64,000 nucleotides of DNA from Symbiodinium natans (taxonomy: Eukaryota > Sar > Dinophyceae > Suessiales > Symbiodiniaceae). Under the pieces are notes generated by a model. The model ran no database searches. It was not told the origin of the DNA and was given only the letters and a program-made list of their open reading frames with translations. Every line of letters begins with the position of its first letter. The first letter of the stretch is position 1. A program made the translations under genes and the position numbers. Positions 62,626-64,000 of this stretch are shown here, in pieces. The stretch lies in contig CAJNDS010002189.1 of NCBI GenBank assembly GCA_905221605.1, positions 409,472-473,471 of the forward strand, read 5' to 3'.

Positions 62626-62734
62626 CTAGGATGCCCAGTGGTGCCCTTCTTCCCTTTGTGGAGGATTTAGGTTTATCTATAAACCCCTGTGAGTCAAAAA
62701 GGGCTTCTTAATCCTAGGTTACTGGGCAACCTAG
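62626..62734. repeat. MITE, family C
   Basis: The most diverged C copy, still with CTAGGATGCCCAGTG ends; target duplication GTAG at 62622-62625 and 62735-62738. Confidence 0.82.
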
Positions 62735-62907
62735 GTAGGGGTTCGGATTTAGGGTACGATTTGTCCCTCAACCCCCCCAGTAGAACTGCTATATACATTT
62801 GCTCTTGGTTTACACGTCCCTTTTCTGGGCAGGGGAGACACCTTCTACCTGCAGAACACCCTGCTCCACCGCGAGGCCCAGTGTGCGTGTGCAGCATGTG
62901 CTTGTGC

Positions 62908-62912
62908 GTGCG

Positions 62913-62949
<37 letters not shown>

Positions 62950-63020
62950 CGGGCGGGCGATCGGCGGGCGGGCGGCGGGCGGGCGGGCGGCCGAGCGGGC
63001 GAGCGGGCGAGCGTTGGTGC
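62908..63020. repeat. Poly-G then GGGC/GCGA-rich block
   Basis: More than 35 G in a row, then GGGCGGGCGG-type repeats. Confidence 0.95.
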
Positions 63021-63057
63021 CGTGGGAGTGTGTGGCGCGCGCAGCGCAGCGACCGCT

Positions 63058-63059
63058 GG

Positions 63060-63094
<35 letters not shown>

Positions 63095-63108
63095 TGGTGT
63101 GTGGTGTG

Positions 63109-63139
<31 letters not shown>

Positions 63140-63243
63140 TGTGTGTGTGTGGTGTGTGTGTGTGTGTGGTGTGTGTGTGTTTGGGCGTGTGTGTTTGGGT
63201 GTGTGTGTTTGGGTGTGTGTGTTTGGGTGTGTGTGTGTGTAGT

Positions 63244-63314
<71 letters not shown>

Positions 63315-63905
63315 GGTGTGCGTGTTGGTGTGTGTTTGCGTGTTTGTGTGTTTGTGTTTTTGTGTGTTCTTGTGTGTTTGTGCGTTTGTGTGTGTGTGTG
63401 TTTTGTGTGTGTGTGTGTGTTTGGTTATGTGTGTTGGTGTGTTTGTTGTGTGGTGTGTGTGTGTGTGTGTGTTGGGTTGTGTGTGGTGTGGTGTGTGGTG
63501 TGTGGTGTGTGGTGTGGTGTGGTGTGTGGTGTGTGGTGTGTGGTGTGTGTGGTGTGTGTGGTGTGTGTGGTGTGTGTGGTGTGTGTGGTGTGTGTGGTGT
63601 GTGTGGTGTGTGTGGTGTGTGTGGTGTGTGTGGTGTGTGTGGTGTGTGTGGTGTGTGTGGTGTGTGTAGTGTGTGTGGTGTGTGTGGTGTGTGTGGTGTG
63701 TGTGGTGTGTGTGGTGTGTGTGGTGTGTGTGGTGTGTGTGGTGTGTGTGGTGTGTGTGGTGTGTGTGGTGTGTGTGGTGTGTGTGGTGTGTGTGGTGTGT
63801 GCGTGGTGTGTGTGGTGTGTGTGTGGTGTGTGTGGTGTGTGTGGTGTGTGTGGTGTGTGTGGTGTGTGTGGTGTGTGTGGTGCGTGCGGTGTGTGCGGTG
63901 TGTGC

Positions 63906-63981
<76 letters not shown>

Positions 63982-64000
63982 TGTGTGTGTGTGTGTGTGT
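63058..64000. repeat. (TG)n and GTGTGTGTG-G microsatellite block
   Basis: Pure TG runs (63058-63330, 63910-64000) enclose a TGTGTGG/TGTGTTTG variant array. The 326-codon frame across it is repeat translation, not a gene. Continues past the window. Confidence 0.97.

Noticed and set aside
62689-63669. 326-codon frame at the right end
   Set aside because: Its translation is (TG)n microsatellite sequence (Val-Cys repeats) plus a poly-G run.

Overview
The window looks like nuclear DNA of a dinoflagellate, most likely a symbiodiniacean or close relative (inference). Four things point there. TTTAGGG/CCCTAAA telomere-type tracts recur every few hundred bases in both orientations. Small exons are bounded by GT, GC or GA donors and mostly AG|G acceptors, the mix known from Symbiodinium genomes. 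There is a very large Ty1/copia element of the dinoflagellate kind. Two genes pair a ubiquitin-like N-terminus with ankyrin or BspA-type leucine-rich repeats. No bacterial operon, rRNA, tRNA or CRISPR array was seen.

Layout. Twelve exons of one short-chain enoyl-CoA hydratase (ECH) gene lie in order on the + strand: two at 408-494 and 1623-1688, then ten from 31255 to 37923. The last ten join without a phase break and carry both active-site glutamates. Inside the 29.6-kb gap between the second and third exon lies a second + strand gene, a secreted glycosyltransferase-25-like protein. It starts at ATG 2393, its core exons run to 8649, it probably continues at 9267 and 19247, and it may end near 21136. 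Within one of its introns, and antisense to it, sits a nearly intact copia retrotransposon (9351-18784) with 319-bp LTRs and a 5-bp target duplication. It landed inside a telomere-type tract. Its 2959-residue open frame carries, besides gag, protease, integrase, reverse transcriptase and RNase H, a DNA-cytosine-methyltransferase-like domain and a 2-oxoglutarate/Fe(II)-dioxygenase-like domain.

Then follow a broken ankyrin gene (21957-about 23195), a stretch of exon-like pieces I cannot assign (23.7-31 kb), the ECH 3' exons, further unassigned exon-like pieces (38-60 kb), an intact ubiquitin-like/LRR gene (48714-49490), a tandem array of long palindromes (51545-52889) beside an AT-rich degenerate satellite (52890-53745), and a (TG)n-rich block that runs off the right end.

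Non-coding DNA is a mosaic of telomere-type tracts and about ten families of short hairpin elements of roughly 100-150 bp. One family has perfect 4-bp target duplications at all four copies. Several tracts interrupt recognisable sequence (two hairpin elements and one ankyrin repeat), so at least some tracts were inserted into existing DNA, as expected of break repair or telomerase action at breaks. Eight of the nine introns between consecutive 3' ECH exons contain a tract.

Limits: exon calls rest on reading frames, splice dinucleotides, phase and family motifs seen by eye. Exons listed as candidates have no family match and may be chance open frames.
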